Assembly (NCBI GenBank): GCA_900469475.1
Contig: UBXG01000019.1
Span: 248,001-312,000, forward strand
Origin: Hyphomicrobiales bacterium
Lineage (GTDB): Bacteria; Pseudomonadota; Alphaproteobacteria; Rhizobiales; Rhizobiaceae
DNA length: 64,000 bases
Direction: 5' to 3'
Shown here: in pieces, positions 18,217 to 26,690 of the stretch
How positions within the stretch are numbered: the stretch's first letter is position 1
Layout: every line of letters begins with the position of its first letter
Translations under genes and position numbers: made by a program
The notes under the pieces: model-generated
The model's database searches: none
Seen by the model: the letters and a program-made list of their open reading frames with translations, nothing else
Told to the model about the DNA's origin: nothing

Positions 18217-18606
18217 ATGAAAAAGGTCTTCAATCCCGCATCTGTCCGCCGCCCTTTCGGCAATTACAATCACGGCCTGCTGGTGCCGCCCGGCGCCAGC
18301 ATGCTGGTCACCTCCGGCCAGCTCGGCATCGGTATCGACGATCGCATTCCGGCTGACGTTACCGGCCAGGCCGAACTATGTTTCAAGGCGATCGGGGCTA
18401 TCCTTGAAGAGGCTGGCATGGGTTTTGCCGACGTCATCCGCATCGGTGGCTTCGTGACTACGCGCGAGGATTTTCCCGCCTATATGGCCGTGCGGGACCG
18501 CTATGTCCAAAATCCCGCACCGGTCTCCACGTTGCTGATCGTCGGCGGGTTTACACGGTCCGAGTTTCTGGTCGAGGTCGAGGTTACGGCGGCGAAGGTG
18601 ATGTGA
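18217..18606 (+). CDS. RidA/YjgF/UK114 family protein lacking the catalytic arginine
   Basis: A 129-residue Rid-superfamily protein. Canonical RidA is a trimeric deaminase of reactive enamines and imines. Family features include LVTSGQLGIG, the GMGFADVIRIGGFVTT segment and FLVEVEVTAAKV at the end. Where canonical RidA has the substrate-binding Arg (ARSxV), this protein reads PVST, with Val at 103. It therefore probably belongs to a non-deaminase Rid subfamily. The start at 18217 has CAGGAGTC upstream; a longer frame exists but is unsupported. Its stop overlaps the next start (TGATG). Confidence 0.84.
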   Translation: MKKVFNPASVRRPFGNYNHGLLVPPGASMLVTSGQLGIGIDDRIPADVTGQAELCFKAIGAILEEAGMGFADVIRIGGFVTTREDFPAYMAVRDRYVQNPAPVSTLLIVGGFTRSEFLVEVEVTAAKVM

Positions 18607-19112
18607 TGACGGCCGGTCATCCTGAGCATTTGGCCGACCCGTCAATCCCCCGCATTCTAGGACTTTACGAGACGCATCTGACGGTTGCCAATCTCCAGCG
18701 CTCGATTGCCTTCTATCGCGATGTCCTGAAGCTCGAAGTCGGGACGGTCATCGAGAGCAGGAATGTTGCTTTTCTCTGGATCGACGATAAACGGATGGGC
18801 ATGCTCGGCCTTTGGGAAACGGGCAGCGCCCCTCTCAAGATGCGTCTCCATATTGCCTTCAGAACCTCTCTCACCGATGTAGTCGGCTCCGCCGCCGCAT
18901 TGAAGGCTCATGGCGTCCAACCGAAGGGTTTCAATGGCGAGCCGCTCGATGAACCCGTCGTCCTCGGTTGGATGCCGGCCGTCTCGCAATATTTTTCGGA
19001 TCCCGACGGACATTCGATCGAATTCATCCATGTGCTTGAAGAGGCGGCCGATCCGGATTTCGGCGTAAAGCCCTATTCACAGTGGCTATCGCGGCCAAAG
19101 CCGGCGGCTTGA
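18606..19112 (+). CDS. VOC (glyoxalase/bleomycin-resistance) family protein
   Basis: A 168-residue single vicinal-oxygen-chelate protein. It has ILGLYETHLTVANLQRSIAFYRDVLKLEVG at the start and YFSDPDGHSIEFIHVLEE at the end, where His and Glu are the likely metal ligands. The start overlaps the Rid gene by one base, so translation is probably coupled. The pair suggests handling of a reactive metabolite, but the substrate cannot be named. Confidence 0.8.
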   Translation: MTAGHPEHLADPSIPRILGLYETHLTVANLQRSIAFYRDVLKLEVGTVIESRNVAFLWIDDKRMGMLGLWETGSAPLKMRLHIAFRTSLTDVVGSAAALKAHGVQPKGFNGEPLDEPVVLGWMPAVSQYFSDPDGHSIEFIHVLEEAADPDFGVKPYSQWLSRPKPAA

Positions 19113-19238
19113 CCGGTACAGGCGGGACCTCCCTTTAACTGGCTTTTCGTCGGCTTGCTTATGGTCTAAGCGAAGAGGATACGAGCTATACCTGCGATAC
19201 TGCCAGTTCCAGGGCGCGCAGAAGCGTGGAAGACCAAT

Positions 19239-19967
19239 ATGACGCAGAACATCTACGACGATCCGGGCTTCTTCGAGGGCTATAGCCGGCTACAGCGATC
19301 CATTGACGGGCTGGCGGGTGCGGCCGAATGGCCGGCCATCCGTGCCTTGATGCCGGACATGAAGGGTCTCGATGTCGTGGATCTCGGCTGCGGTTTCGGC
19401 TGGTTCTGCCGTTGGGCGGCCGAGCAGGGGGCGGCCAGTGTATTGGGATTCGATGTCTCGGAAAAAATGCTGGAACGTGCGCGGGCGGAAACGGAGGATG
19501 CGCGGGTTCGCTACGATCGCGTTGACCTGGAGCAACTTCAGCTTCCGAAAGCGAGCTTCGATCTCGTCTACAGTTCACTCGCCTTCCATTATATCGAAGG
19601 CTTTGCCGGACTGCTGACGACGATCCGTCAGGCGCTGAAGCCGGGCGGTCGGCTGATCTTTTCAATCGAGCATCCGATCTATATGGCGCCCCGACGGCCG
19701 GAATGGCTTGATGACGCCGACGGCGGCAAAATCTGGCCGCTCAGTGCCTATCAAATCGAGGGGCCACGCGTGACGAACTGGCTCGCCGAGGGCGTCGTCA
19801 AGCAGCATCGCACCATGGGTACGACGCTCAACCTGTTGATCGAGTCCGGCTTCATCATTGCCCATGTCGAAGAATGGTCGCCGAGCGATGAGGATCTTGC
19901 AGCCCATCCGGAATGGGCAATCGAGCGCGAGCGGCCGATGTTTCTCCTGATTTCCACTCGGACCTGA
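19239..19967 (+). CDS. Class I SAM-dependent methyltransferase
   Basis: A 242-residue cytosolic methyltransferase of the UbiE/BioC-like fold. The SAM-binding motif I is VVDLGCGFGWFCRWA (about residues 46-60), with GFDVSEKMLERA, DLVYSSLAFHYI and LKPGGRLIFSIEHPIY following. A weakly similar protein is encoded at 55190-55885. The acceptor is unknown. It stands alone with no operon partner. Confidence 0.83.
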   Translation: MTQNIYDDPGFFEGYSRLQRSIDGLAGAAEWPAIRALMPDMKGLDVVDLGCGFGWFCRWAAEQGAASVLGFDVSEKMLERARAETEDARVRYDRVDLEQLQLPKASFDLVYSSLAFHYIEGFAGLLTTIRQALKPGGRLIFSIEHPIYMAPRRPEWLDDADGGKIWPLSAYQIEGPRVTNWLAEGVVKQHRTMGTTLNLLIESGFIIAHVEEWSPSDEDLAAHPEWAIERERPMFLLISTRT

Positions 19968-20147
19968 GGCATCCCCAGCATGCCGCCGCAGCGTAGAAGC
20001 CCGAGGCGATCTGTTTTTCTTTTTGTTGATAGATTTTATAGAAAATTAATTGCTCGCGAAGGGCTACTTCCGCAAAATGTCGTTTCTTGAGGCGCATGCT
20101 CCCCATCGATAATGTGAGGCTATCTGCGCGAGTTAAGGAAGAGTGCG

Positions 20148-20687
20148 ATGAACATGAAAACTTCCGTGGCAATCGAGAAGGCGGTGCCTGTCGCCGATCC
20201 CGACATTGCGCGCACTGAGTTTCGCAATGCCATGGCGCGGATGGCGGCGGCAGTGAACATCGTCACGACCAATGGCCCTGCGGGGATCGCCGGCTTTGCC
20301 GCGACCGCCGTCTGCAGCGTTACCGATAACCCGCCGACCCTGCTCGTCTGCCTCAATCGTGGCGCTTCCGTTCATCCCGCTGTCACGCAAAACGGCGTGC
20401 TCTGCGTCAACGTGCTGTCGGAAGCGCATCAGGACCTGTCGCGGCTTTTCGGCGGCAAGACCCCGGTTGCCGAACGCTTCGCCGGTGCCTCCTGGTCGGA
20501 ACTATCGACAGGCGCGCCGGTGCTTGAGGATGCTCTTGTCTCCTTCGATTGCCGCATCGTCCGCCAGGCCGACGGCGGAACGCATGATATCCTGCTCTGT
20601 GAAGTCGATGCTATCCGTCAACGTGATGAGGGGCAGGGGCTTATCTACTTCGACCGGACCTATCATTCTGCGGGTCGTGCCCAGTAA
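20148..20687 (+). CDS. Flavin reductase family protein (HpaC/RutF-like)
   Basis: A 179-residue FMN-binding split-barrel protein that reduces free flavin with NAD(P)H for a partner monooxygenase. Family features include FRNAMARMAAAVNIVTTNGPAGIAGFAATAVCSVTDNPPTLLVCLN and QNGVLCVNVLSEAHQDLSRLF. A GAAGAGTGCG ribosome-binding region precedes the start. No monooxygenase gene is adjacent, so the partner is unknown. It converges with the hydrolase gene at 20706. Confidence 0.83.
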   Translation: MNMKTSVAIEKAVPVADPDIARTEFRNAMARMAAAVNIVTTNGPAGIAGFAATAVCSVTDNPPTLLVCLNRGASVHPAVTQNGVLCVNVLSEAHQDLSRLFGGKTPVAERFAGASWSELSTGAPVLEDALVSFDCRIVRQADGGTHDILLCEVDAIRQRDEGQGLIYFDRTYHSAGRAQ

Positions 20688-20705
20688 GCCGGTTTTCTTG
20701 TCGTT

Positions 20706-21479
20706 TCACGCCAGAAAGTTTTCGATCGCCTGCAGGACCTGGGCGGGGTGTTCGCGATGCGGCGAATGTCCGGTATTCGGCAGGATATAAGCCGATCCGC
20801 GTCCGGCCGCGATCCGGTGGGGATGAGCCTCGGAGCCATACTCGTCACGCTCGCCGTGAATGGCAAGCACCGGGCAACGGAGTTTTTCAAGGGCCGGATC
20901 GAGCGACCAGCCGGCACGTTCGGGAGTAAGCCACGTATCGATCCATGCACGCAGCACCCAATCGGTCTTACCGCCGTGATATTTTTCAAGCCGGGCGAAG
21001 GTCTCGGTCGATCTGAAATCCTGCTGTGCGATCCTGATGCCTTGCAGGGTTCTCTCTTCCACGAAAGCCTGCGCTGCGATGGTGATAACGGCCTGGCAGC
21101 GGTCGCTAAAACGTGCTCCTGCTTCCACTGCCATGCCGCCGCCGACGCTATGCCCGCAGGCAACGAACTTTTGAACGGAAAACTGCTCGCATAGCAACGG
21201 AACGGCCTGCTCGGCCTCCAGGGCCACGAAGTTCTGCTGCAGAACGTCGGTACGGGCATCGGAGCGACCGAAGCCTAAGCGATCATAGGCGATCACCTGA
21301 CGGCGGAGGGAAAGGGCGAGCTGTCGCGGGAAATCCCTCCAGAGCGCGATGCATCCGAGGGAATCATGAAACAGGATGATCGGCGGCAGGAAGGTCTCGG
21401 CATGCGGTGTCCATGATTTGGCATAGAGGCGCCCGCCGGGGCTATCGATCCAGTGTTCCGTTTCGACGATGCCTGCCAT
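20706..21479 (-). CDS. Alpha/beta hydrolase
   Basis: A 257-residue hydrolase with nucleophile motif GHSVGGG, the oxyanion segment ILFHDSLGCIALWRDF, the acid in IHGERDEYG and the terminal histidine in TGHSPHRE. Start ATG 21479 is preferred. It lies just past the lpsL stop (gap of 5 bp) and avoids the overlap that the earlier ATG at 21506 would need. It is the last gene of the rkpK-lpsL run and is probably co-transcribed. The substrate is unknown. Confidence 0.8.
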   Translation of the reverse strand: MAGIVETEHWIDSPGGRLYAKSWTPHAETFLPPIILFHDSLGCIALWRDFPRQLALSLRRQVIAYDRLGFGRSDARTDVLQQNFVALEAEQAVPLLCEQFSVQKFVACGHSVGGGMAVEAGARFSDRCQAVITIAAQAFVEERTLQGIRIAQQDFRSTETFARLEKYHGGKTDWVLRAWIDTWLTPERAGWSLDPALEKLRCPVLAIHGERDEYGSEAHPHRIAAGRGSAYILPNTGHSPHREHPAQVLQAIENFLA

Positions 21480-21484
21480 TTCGC

Positions 21485-22489
21485 TCAATAGTTTTCCTGA
21501 TACCACTCGACGAAGCGCTTCACGCCTTCATCGACTTCGATCTGCGGCCTGAAGCCGGTCAGCGCCACCAGCAGATCCGGGACGGCATAGGTATTGTGTA
21601 CGTCGCCGGGTTGCATGGGCAGCATCTTGCGGATCGCCTTCTTGCCGAGCATCGTCTCGATGGTTTCGACGAAGCTCATCAGCCCGACGGGCTGGCCGCC
21701 GCCGATATTGACTACCCGGAAAGGGGCATTCTTCGAGAGAGTGTCGATGACCGTCTCCGACACGATCCGGTTTTCCTCCGACGGCACGACGCCGATGAGG
21801 CGCACGATGCCTTCAACGAGATCGTCGATATAGGTGAAATCGCGGCTCATCTTGCCTTCGCCGTAGATTTCGATCGGCCTGTCGTTGCGGATGGCATCGA
21901 CGAATTTGAACAGCGCCATGTCCGGACGGCCCCAGGGGCCATAGACCGTGAAGAAACGGAAAGCGGTCGTTGGTATGTTGAAGAGATGGGCGTAGCTGTG
22001 CGCCATCAGCTCCATGCTCTTCTTGGTCGCCGCATAGATCGTCATCTGCTCGTCGGCCTTGTCGCTTTCGGCAAAGGGGATCTTTTCGTTGGCGCCATAG
22101 ACCGACGAGGTGGAGGCAAGCAGCAGGTGCTTCGGCTGCAGGTTTTTCGCCAATTCCAGGATGTTGAACGAACCGACAAGATTGGAATCGACGTAGGAAC
22201 GCGGATTTTCGAGGCTATAGCGGACGCCGGCCTGTGCGGCGAGATGGACGATCACATCAGGTTCGGCGAGTTCGGCGGCGCGATCCAGCGCTGCCTTGTC
22301 TTCCAGCATGCCAGTGACGGCCTTGAAGCCGTTGGAGCGGGCGAGAATGGCTGTACGCTTTTCCTTGAGCTTGACGTCGTAGTAGGGCGTCATGCCGTCG
22401 AAACCGACGACGAAATGTCCCTCGTCAAGCAGGCGCCTGGCAAGGTGGAATCCGATAAAGCCGGCGGTGCCGGTGATGAGATAGCGCAT
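21485..22489 (-). CDS. lpsL: UDP-glucuronate 4-epimerase (NAD-dependent epimerase/dehydratase)
   Basis: A 334-residue short-chain epimerase converting UDP-glucuronate to UDP-galacturonate, a building block of rhizobial LPS and K-antigen polysaccharides. The NAD motif TGTAGFIGFHLA is at the N-terminus. The catalytic YAATKK (YxxxK) lies near residue 150, with SSVYG before it. Upstream lies the UDP-glucose dehydrogenase that makes its substrate, the same pairing known in Sinorhizobium meliloti (rkpK-lpsL). A small inverted repeat sits in the 71-bp gap between them. Confidence 0.9.
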   Translation of the reverse strand: MRYLITGTAGFIGFHLARRLLDEGHFVVGFDGMTPYYDVKLKEKRTAILARSNGFKAVTGMLEDKAALDRAAELAEPDVIVHLAAQAGVRYSLENPRSYVDSNLVGSFNILELAKNLQPKHLLLASTSSVYGANEKIPFAESDKADEQMTIYAATKKSMELMAHSYAHLFNIPTTAFRFFTVYGPWGRPDMALFKFVDAIRNDRPIEIYGEGKMSRDFTYIDDLVEGIVRLIGVVPSEENRIVSETVIDTLSKNAPFRVVNIGGGQPVGLMSFVETIETMLGKKAIRKMLPMQPGDVHNTYAVPDLLVALTGFRPQIEVDEGVKRFVEWYQENY

Positions 22490-22508
22490 TGATCGGCCTT
22501 TGCTTAAA

Positions 22509-22551
22509 GCATTTCGAGGAAAGGTGCGTAGGGGTTTTCCGTTCGGAATGC
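22509..22551. repeat. Dispersed inverted-repeat element, copy 1
   Basis: This is an imperfect palindrome with GCATTTCG at the left end and CGGAATGC at the right, and an inner GGAAA/TTTTCC pairing around GGTGCGTAGGGG. It matches the element at 63192-63235 read on the other strand. It fills the rkpK-lpsL gap. As RNA it would form a stem-loop that may affect processing or stability of the shared transcript. Confidence 0.75.
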
Positions 22552-22560
22552 GTAGACGCT

Positions 22561-23883
22561 CTAAAGTGTGTCGTCGCTCGAGGGTCTGCCGACGCTTGTA
22601 TAGGCAAAGCCGTGCTTTGCGACCTCGTCATGGCGATAGATATTTCTGAGGTCGACGAGGACCGGAGCCTTCATGATGGATTTGAGCCGGACAAAATCCA
22701 GCGCGCGGAACTGGTTCCATTCCGTCACGATGACGAGCGCATCGGCACCGCGTGCGGCGCTATAGGCATCCTCGGCATAGGCGATGTTGTCGATCACCTG
22801 GCGGGCATTCTCCATGCCTTCGGGATCGTAGCCAGTCACGGCGGCGCCGGCATCCTGCAGCGTCTGGATGATCGAGATGGCCGGGCTGTCACGCATGTCG
22901 TCGGTATTCGGCTTGAACGTCAGACCGAGGACAGCTACCGACTTGCCCCTTATATCGCCGCCCATGGCCGTGACGACCTTGCGCCCCATGGCGCGCTTGC
23001 GGTTGTCGTTGATCGATACGGTCGTTTCGATCAGGCGCACAGGGCTGTCGTAATCCTGAGCCGTCTTGGCGAGTGCCAGCGTATCTTTCGGGAAGCAGGA
23101 GCCGCCGTAGCCCGGGCCGGCATGCAGGAATTTTGAGCCGATGCGGCCGTCTAGGCCGATGCCGCGCGAGACTTCCTGCACATTGGCGCCGACCTTCTCG
23201 CAGAGATCGGCCATCTCGTTGATGAAGGTGATCTTCATGGCGAGGAAGGCGTTGGCGGCGTATTTGATCAGCTCCGACGTGCGGCGGGAGGTAAAGAGCA
23301 GCGGCGCCTGGTTGAGGTATAGCGGCCGGTAGACTTCGGTCATGACGCCGCGGGCGCGTTCGTCGTTGAGGCCGATGACGATGCGGTCGGGACGCTTGAA
23401 ATCCTCGATGGCCGCACCTTCACGCAGGAATTCCGGATTGGAGACGACAGCGACATCGGCTTGCGGATTGGTTTCGCGGACGATGCGCTCCACTTCGTCG
23501 CCGGTGCCGACCGGTACGGTCGACTTGGTGACGATGACGGTGAAGTCCTTGACGTGCTCGGCAATTTCGCGAGCAGCGGCATAGACATAGGAGAGGTCGG
23601 CATGGCCGTCGCCGCGCCGGGAAGGGGTGCCGACCGCAATGAAGACGACATCGCTTGCGGCAACGCTCGTCTCTACATCAGTAGTGAAGGAGAGGCGGCC
23701 GGCTCGCACATTGTCGGCAACGAGCTGTTCGAGGCCCGGCTCGAAGATCGGTATTTCGCCGCGCTTGAGAGCCTCAATCTTGCTCGTATCCTTATCGACG
23801 CAGATGACCTCATGGCCGAAATCGGCAAAGCAGACACCCGATACAAGCCCTACATAACCTGAGCCGATCATCGTGATGCGCAT
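22561..23883 (-). CDS. rkpK: UDP-glucose 6-dehydrogenase
   Basis: A 440-residue enzyme oxidising UDP-glucose to UDP-glucuronate with two NAD+. The N-terminal Rossmann motif is GSGYVGLVSGVCFADFGHEV. The catalytic cysteine lies in GYGGSCFPKDTLAL near residue 260, with the helical dimer domain before it. The C-terminal domain contains VAVLGLTFKPNTDDMRDSP. Length is normal. It heads the run rkpK-lpsL-hydrolase and supplies uronic acids for surface polysaccharides. Confidence 0.93.
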   Translation of the reverse strand: MRITMIGSGYVGLVSGVCFADFGHEVICVDKDTSKIEALKRGEIPIFEPGLEQLVADNVRAGRLSFTTDVETSVAASDVVFIAVGTPSRRGDGHADLSYVYAAAREIAEHVKDFTVIVTKSTVPVGTGDEVERIVRETNPQADVAVVSNPEFLREGAAIEDFKRPDRIVIGLNDERARGVMTEVYRPLYLNQAPLLFTSRRTSELIKYAANAFLAMKITFINEMADLCEKVGANVQEVSRGIGLDGRIGSKFLHAGPGYGGSCFPKDTLALAKTAQDYDSPVRLIETTVSINDNRKRAMGRKVVTAMGGDIRGKSVAVLGLTFKPNTDDMRDSPAISIIQTLQDAGAAVTGYDPEGMENARQVIDNIAYAEDAYSAARGADALVIVTEWNQFRALDFVRLKSIMKAPVLVDLRNIYRHDEVAKHGFAYTSVGRPSSDDTL

Positions 23884-24204
23884 GAAACTTCAATCCTTTT
23901 GCTGGCGCCGGGCGTCGCGTTGAAATGCAACGGCGGCATAGGCGATCATCTGCGTATATACACAGGATCGCGAGCGGCGCCTATATGCGATGCCGGCTTT
24001 AAGAGGATTGCAGCAGAAGTGTCACGGAAGCTTCGTCGACCTCCGGCATGCGCGATCATCTTGTTTTTCAAGTGAAACGAAGCCTTTGCACTTTAAATCT
24101 ATGATAGCCTATTGCTTGTGATTGGCAGCATGTTGCCACATGATGAATTGGGTGCGGTCGTGCGGCAGGGCGGCGGCGATATATGGGCGGTTCGGGACTT
24201 TTGC
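23884..24204. other. Divergent intergenic region between rkpK and the GNAT gene
   Basis: 321 bp without a supported gene. It must hold the promoters of rkpK (leftward) and the acetyltransferase (rightward). An in-frame ATG at 24112 could extend the acetyltransferase but has no better ribosome-binding site. I see no clear repeat or terminator. Confidence 0.5.
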
Positions 24205-25062
24205 ATGAAATCGACTTTTGCCGTGCGGACAATGCGGGCTGGCGAGCTAGAGCTTGCTCTGGAATGGGCTCGGCAAGAAGGCTGGAATCCGGGCATTGAC
24301 GACGCACAGGCCTTCTGGGAGGCGGACCCGGCCGGCTTTCTGATCGGCGCCATCGGCGAGGTTCCCGTCGGTTGCATATCCGTCGTCCGCTATGGCGAGG
24401 CTTTCGCTTTCCTCGGTCTTTATATGCTTCATCCCGAGTTTCGCGGGCGGGGATATGGCAAGCAGCTCTGGAACAAGGGCATGACGCTTGCCGGCAATCG
24501 CGTCGTCGGGCTGGATGGGGTCGTCGCACAACAGGAAAATTACCGGCGGCACGGTTTCGAGATGGCCTATCGGACGCTCCGCTATGGCGGTATCCCCAAA
24601 GTACCTGAGGTGGATGAAGTGCAGGCAAGGCAGGTGACGCCCGTCGCGGACGGCAAGCTCGAGGCGCTGGTGCACTATGATGCTGAAATTTTCCCCGGCT
24701 TGCGTCACTCCTTCATCCGGGCCTGGTGCGGCGCTCCTCAAAGACGGGCATCATTCATCGTCGGTGGTGGTAGCAGGGTTCGCGGTTACGGCACGATCCG
24801 CCGCTGTTTCGAGGGTTACAAGATCGGTCCGCTGTTTGCCAACAAGCCGGAGGTCGCGCTTGCATTGATGAGCAAACTGCTTGCCAAGACCAATGGGCAG
24901 TCGGTCTCTCTTGATGTGCCGGTCGATAATGTGCAGGCGATCAGGCTTGCGGAAGATTGCGGTCTGTCTCCGGTATTTGAGACGGCGCGCATGTATCGCG
25001 GCAAAGCGCCGGAAATCCCGCTCGATCGCGTCTTCGGCGTCACCACGCTCGAGCTTGGTTAG
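24205..25062 (+). CDS. GNAT family N-acetyltransferase with second C-terminal GNAT-like domain
   Basis: A 285-residue protein. The first half is a standard GNAT domain with the acetyl-CoA loop HPEFRGRGYGKQLW (RxxGxG) near residues 77-90. The second half (about 140-280) resembles the extra domain found in two-domain GNATs, with VRGYGTIRRCFEGYKIGPLFA. The start at 24205 gives the conventional N-terminus; an upstream ATG at 24112 is possible. The substrate is unknown. Confidence 0.78.
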   Translation: MKSTFAVRTMRAGELELALEWARQEGWNPGIDDAQAFWEADPAGFLIGAIGEVPVGCISVVRYGEAFAFLGLYMLHPEFRGRGYGKQLWNKGMTLAGNRVVGLDGVVAQQENYRRHGFEMAYRTLRYGGIPKVPEVDEVQARQVTPVADGKLEALVHYDAEIFPGLRHSFIRAWCGAPQRRASFIVGGGSRVRGYGTIRRCFEGYKIGPLFANKPEVALALMSKLLAKTNGQSVSLDVPVDNVQAIRLAEDCGLSPVFETARMYRGKAPEIPLDRVFGVTTLELG

Positions 25063-25195
25063 CTGCTCTTGATCCAGCGCCGCGCGAGGCCTTAACGATG
25101 GCGTTGCTCTAGCGGTCAAGCCGAGTTTTGATGAGCAGGGATCGCCTTCGGAGAGGGCCGTTGAAAGGCCATCGGAACTGCGACAGGGGAAAAAT

Positions 25196-25250
25196 CCTGT
25201 TGGAGGCGCTGATTCGTCATGCAAAAAGCCGAATCTCCTGAGACAACAGG
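25196..25250 (+). other. Unexplained stem-loop upstream of purA
   Basis: Nested perfect repeats CCTGTTG (25196-25202) with CAACAGG (25244-25250), and GATTCG (25211-25216) with CGAATC (25230-25235), form a two-part stem with an 8x8 internal loop. It ends about 83 bp before the purA ATG. No T-run follows, so it is not a simple terminator. A leader RNA element or small RNA is possible; the function is unknown. Confidence 0.4.
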
Positions 25251-25333
25251 GTCGCTTTCCCAAAAACAAAGCTTTATAGATGCGCGGGTTTGAGCAAGGC
25301 GCGCCGCCGCGCGCAGGAAGCGGGATTGGATAA

Positions 25334-26629
25334 ATGGCGAATGTTGTAGTGATCGGCTCGCAATGGGGTGACGAAGGCAAGGGCAAGATTGTCGACTGGC
25401 TTTCGGAACGCGCCGATGTGATTGTACGCTTTCAGGGCGGTCATAATGCCGGTCATACGCTTGTTGTCGACGGTGTCAGCTACAAGCTTGCGTTGCTGCC
25501 CTCCGGGCTCGTGCGCGGCAAGCTCAGCGTCATCGGCAACGGCGTCGTCGTCGATCCCCATCACTTCGTCGCCGAAGTCGAAAAGCTGCGCGCCCAGGGT
25601 GTTGCCGTTACCCCTGACGTGCTGCGTATTGCCGAAAACGCGCCGCTGATCCTGTCGCTGCACCGCGATCTCGATGCCATGCGCGAAGACGCTGCTTCCA
25701 ATAGCGGTACGAAGATCGGCACGACGCGCCGCGGCATTGGCCCGGCCTATGAGGACAAGGTCGGCCGCCGCGCCATTCGCGTCATCGACCTTGCCGAACC
25801 GGAAACGCTGCCCGCCAAGATCGACCGGCTGCTGACGCATCACAACGCGCTGCGCCGCGGCATGGGCGTCGACGAAATCTCCTTTGACGCCCTGCACGAG
25901 GAACTGAGCTCCGTTACGGAGCATATTCTTCCCTATATTGATCAGGTCTGGCGCCTGCTCGACGAGCAGCGCAAGGCTGGTGCCCGCATCCTTTTCGAAG
26001 GAGCGCAGGGCGCTCTCCTAGACAATGATCACGGCACCTATCCGTTCGTGACCTCGTCCAACACGGTCGCCGGTCAGGCCGCTGCCGGCTCGGGTCTCGG
26101 CCCGACGGCGCTCGGCTATGTGCTTGGCATCACCAAGGCCTATACGACCCGCGTCGGCGAGGGGCCTTTCCCCTGCGAATTGCATGACGAGATCGGCAAG
26201 CATCTGTCGACCGTCGGCCGCGAAGTGGGCGTCAATACCGGCCGTCCGCGCCGCTGCGGTTGGTTTGATGCCGTACTGGTGCGCCAGACCGTCAAGACTT
26301 CCGGTATTACCGGCATTGCGCTTACCAAACTCGACGTGCTCGACGGCCTGGACGAGCTGAAGATCTGCGTCGGTTACAAGCTGGACGGCAAGGAAATCGA
26401 TTATCTGCCGGCAAGCCAGGCAGCGCAGGCCCGCGTCGAGCCGGTCTACATCACGCTCGAGGGCTGGAAGGAATCGACTGTCGGCGCCCGCAAGTGGGCC
26501 GATCTGCCGGCGCAGGCGATCAAATATGTGCGTCAGGTGGAAGAGCTGATCGGCGCGCCTGTGGCGCTGCTTTCAACCAGTCCGGAGCGCGAGGACACCA
26601 TACTTGTGACCGACCCCTTTGAGGGCTAG
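25334..26629 (+). CDS. purA: Adenylosuccinate synthetase
   Basis: A 431-residue GTP-dependent enzyme joining aspartate to IMP, the first committed step to AMP. The N-terminal VVVIGSQWGDEGKGKIVDWL contains the catalytic Asp and the phosphate loop, followed by GGHNAGHTL. The signature around QGALLDNDHGTYPFVTSSN and GRPRRCGWFDAV is intact. Length matches the family. A structured leader lies upstream. The next gene, of unknown function, starts 61 bp downstream. Confidence 0.97.
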   Translation: MANVVVIGSQWGDEGKGKIVDWLSERADVIVRFQGGHNAGHTLVVDGVSYKLALLPSGLVRGKLSVIGNGVVVDPHHFVAEVEKLRAQGVAVTPDVLRIAENAPLILSLHRDLDAMREDAASNSGTKIGTTRRGIGPAYEDKVGRRAIRVIDLAEPETLPAKIDRLLTHHNALRRGMGVDEISFDALHEELSSVTEHILPYIDQVWRLLDEQRKAGARILFEGAQGALLDNDHGTYPFVTSSNTVAGQAAAGSGLGPTALGYVLGITKAYTTRVGEGPFPCELHDEIGKHLSTVGREVGVNTGRPRRCGWFDAVLVRQTVKTSGITGIALTKLDVLDGLDELKICVGYKLDGKEIDYLPASQAAQARVEPVYITLEGWKESTVGARKWADLPAQAIKYVRQVEELIGAPVALLSTSPEREDTILVTDPFEG

Positions 26630-26690
26630 AGTTGCGTATCTATGACGAATCCCGGCCCGGCTGCACACCGGGCATCATGAGAAAGTACTG

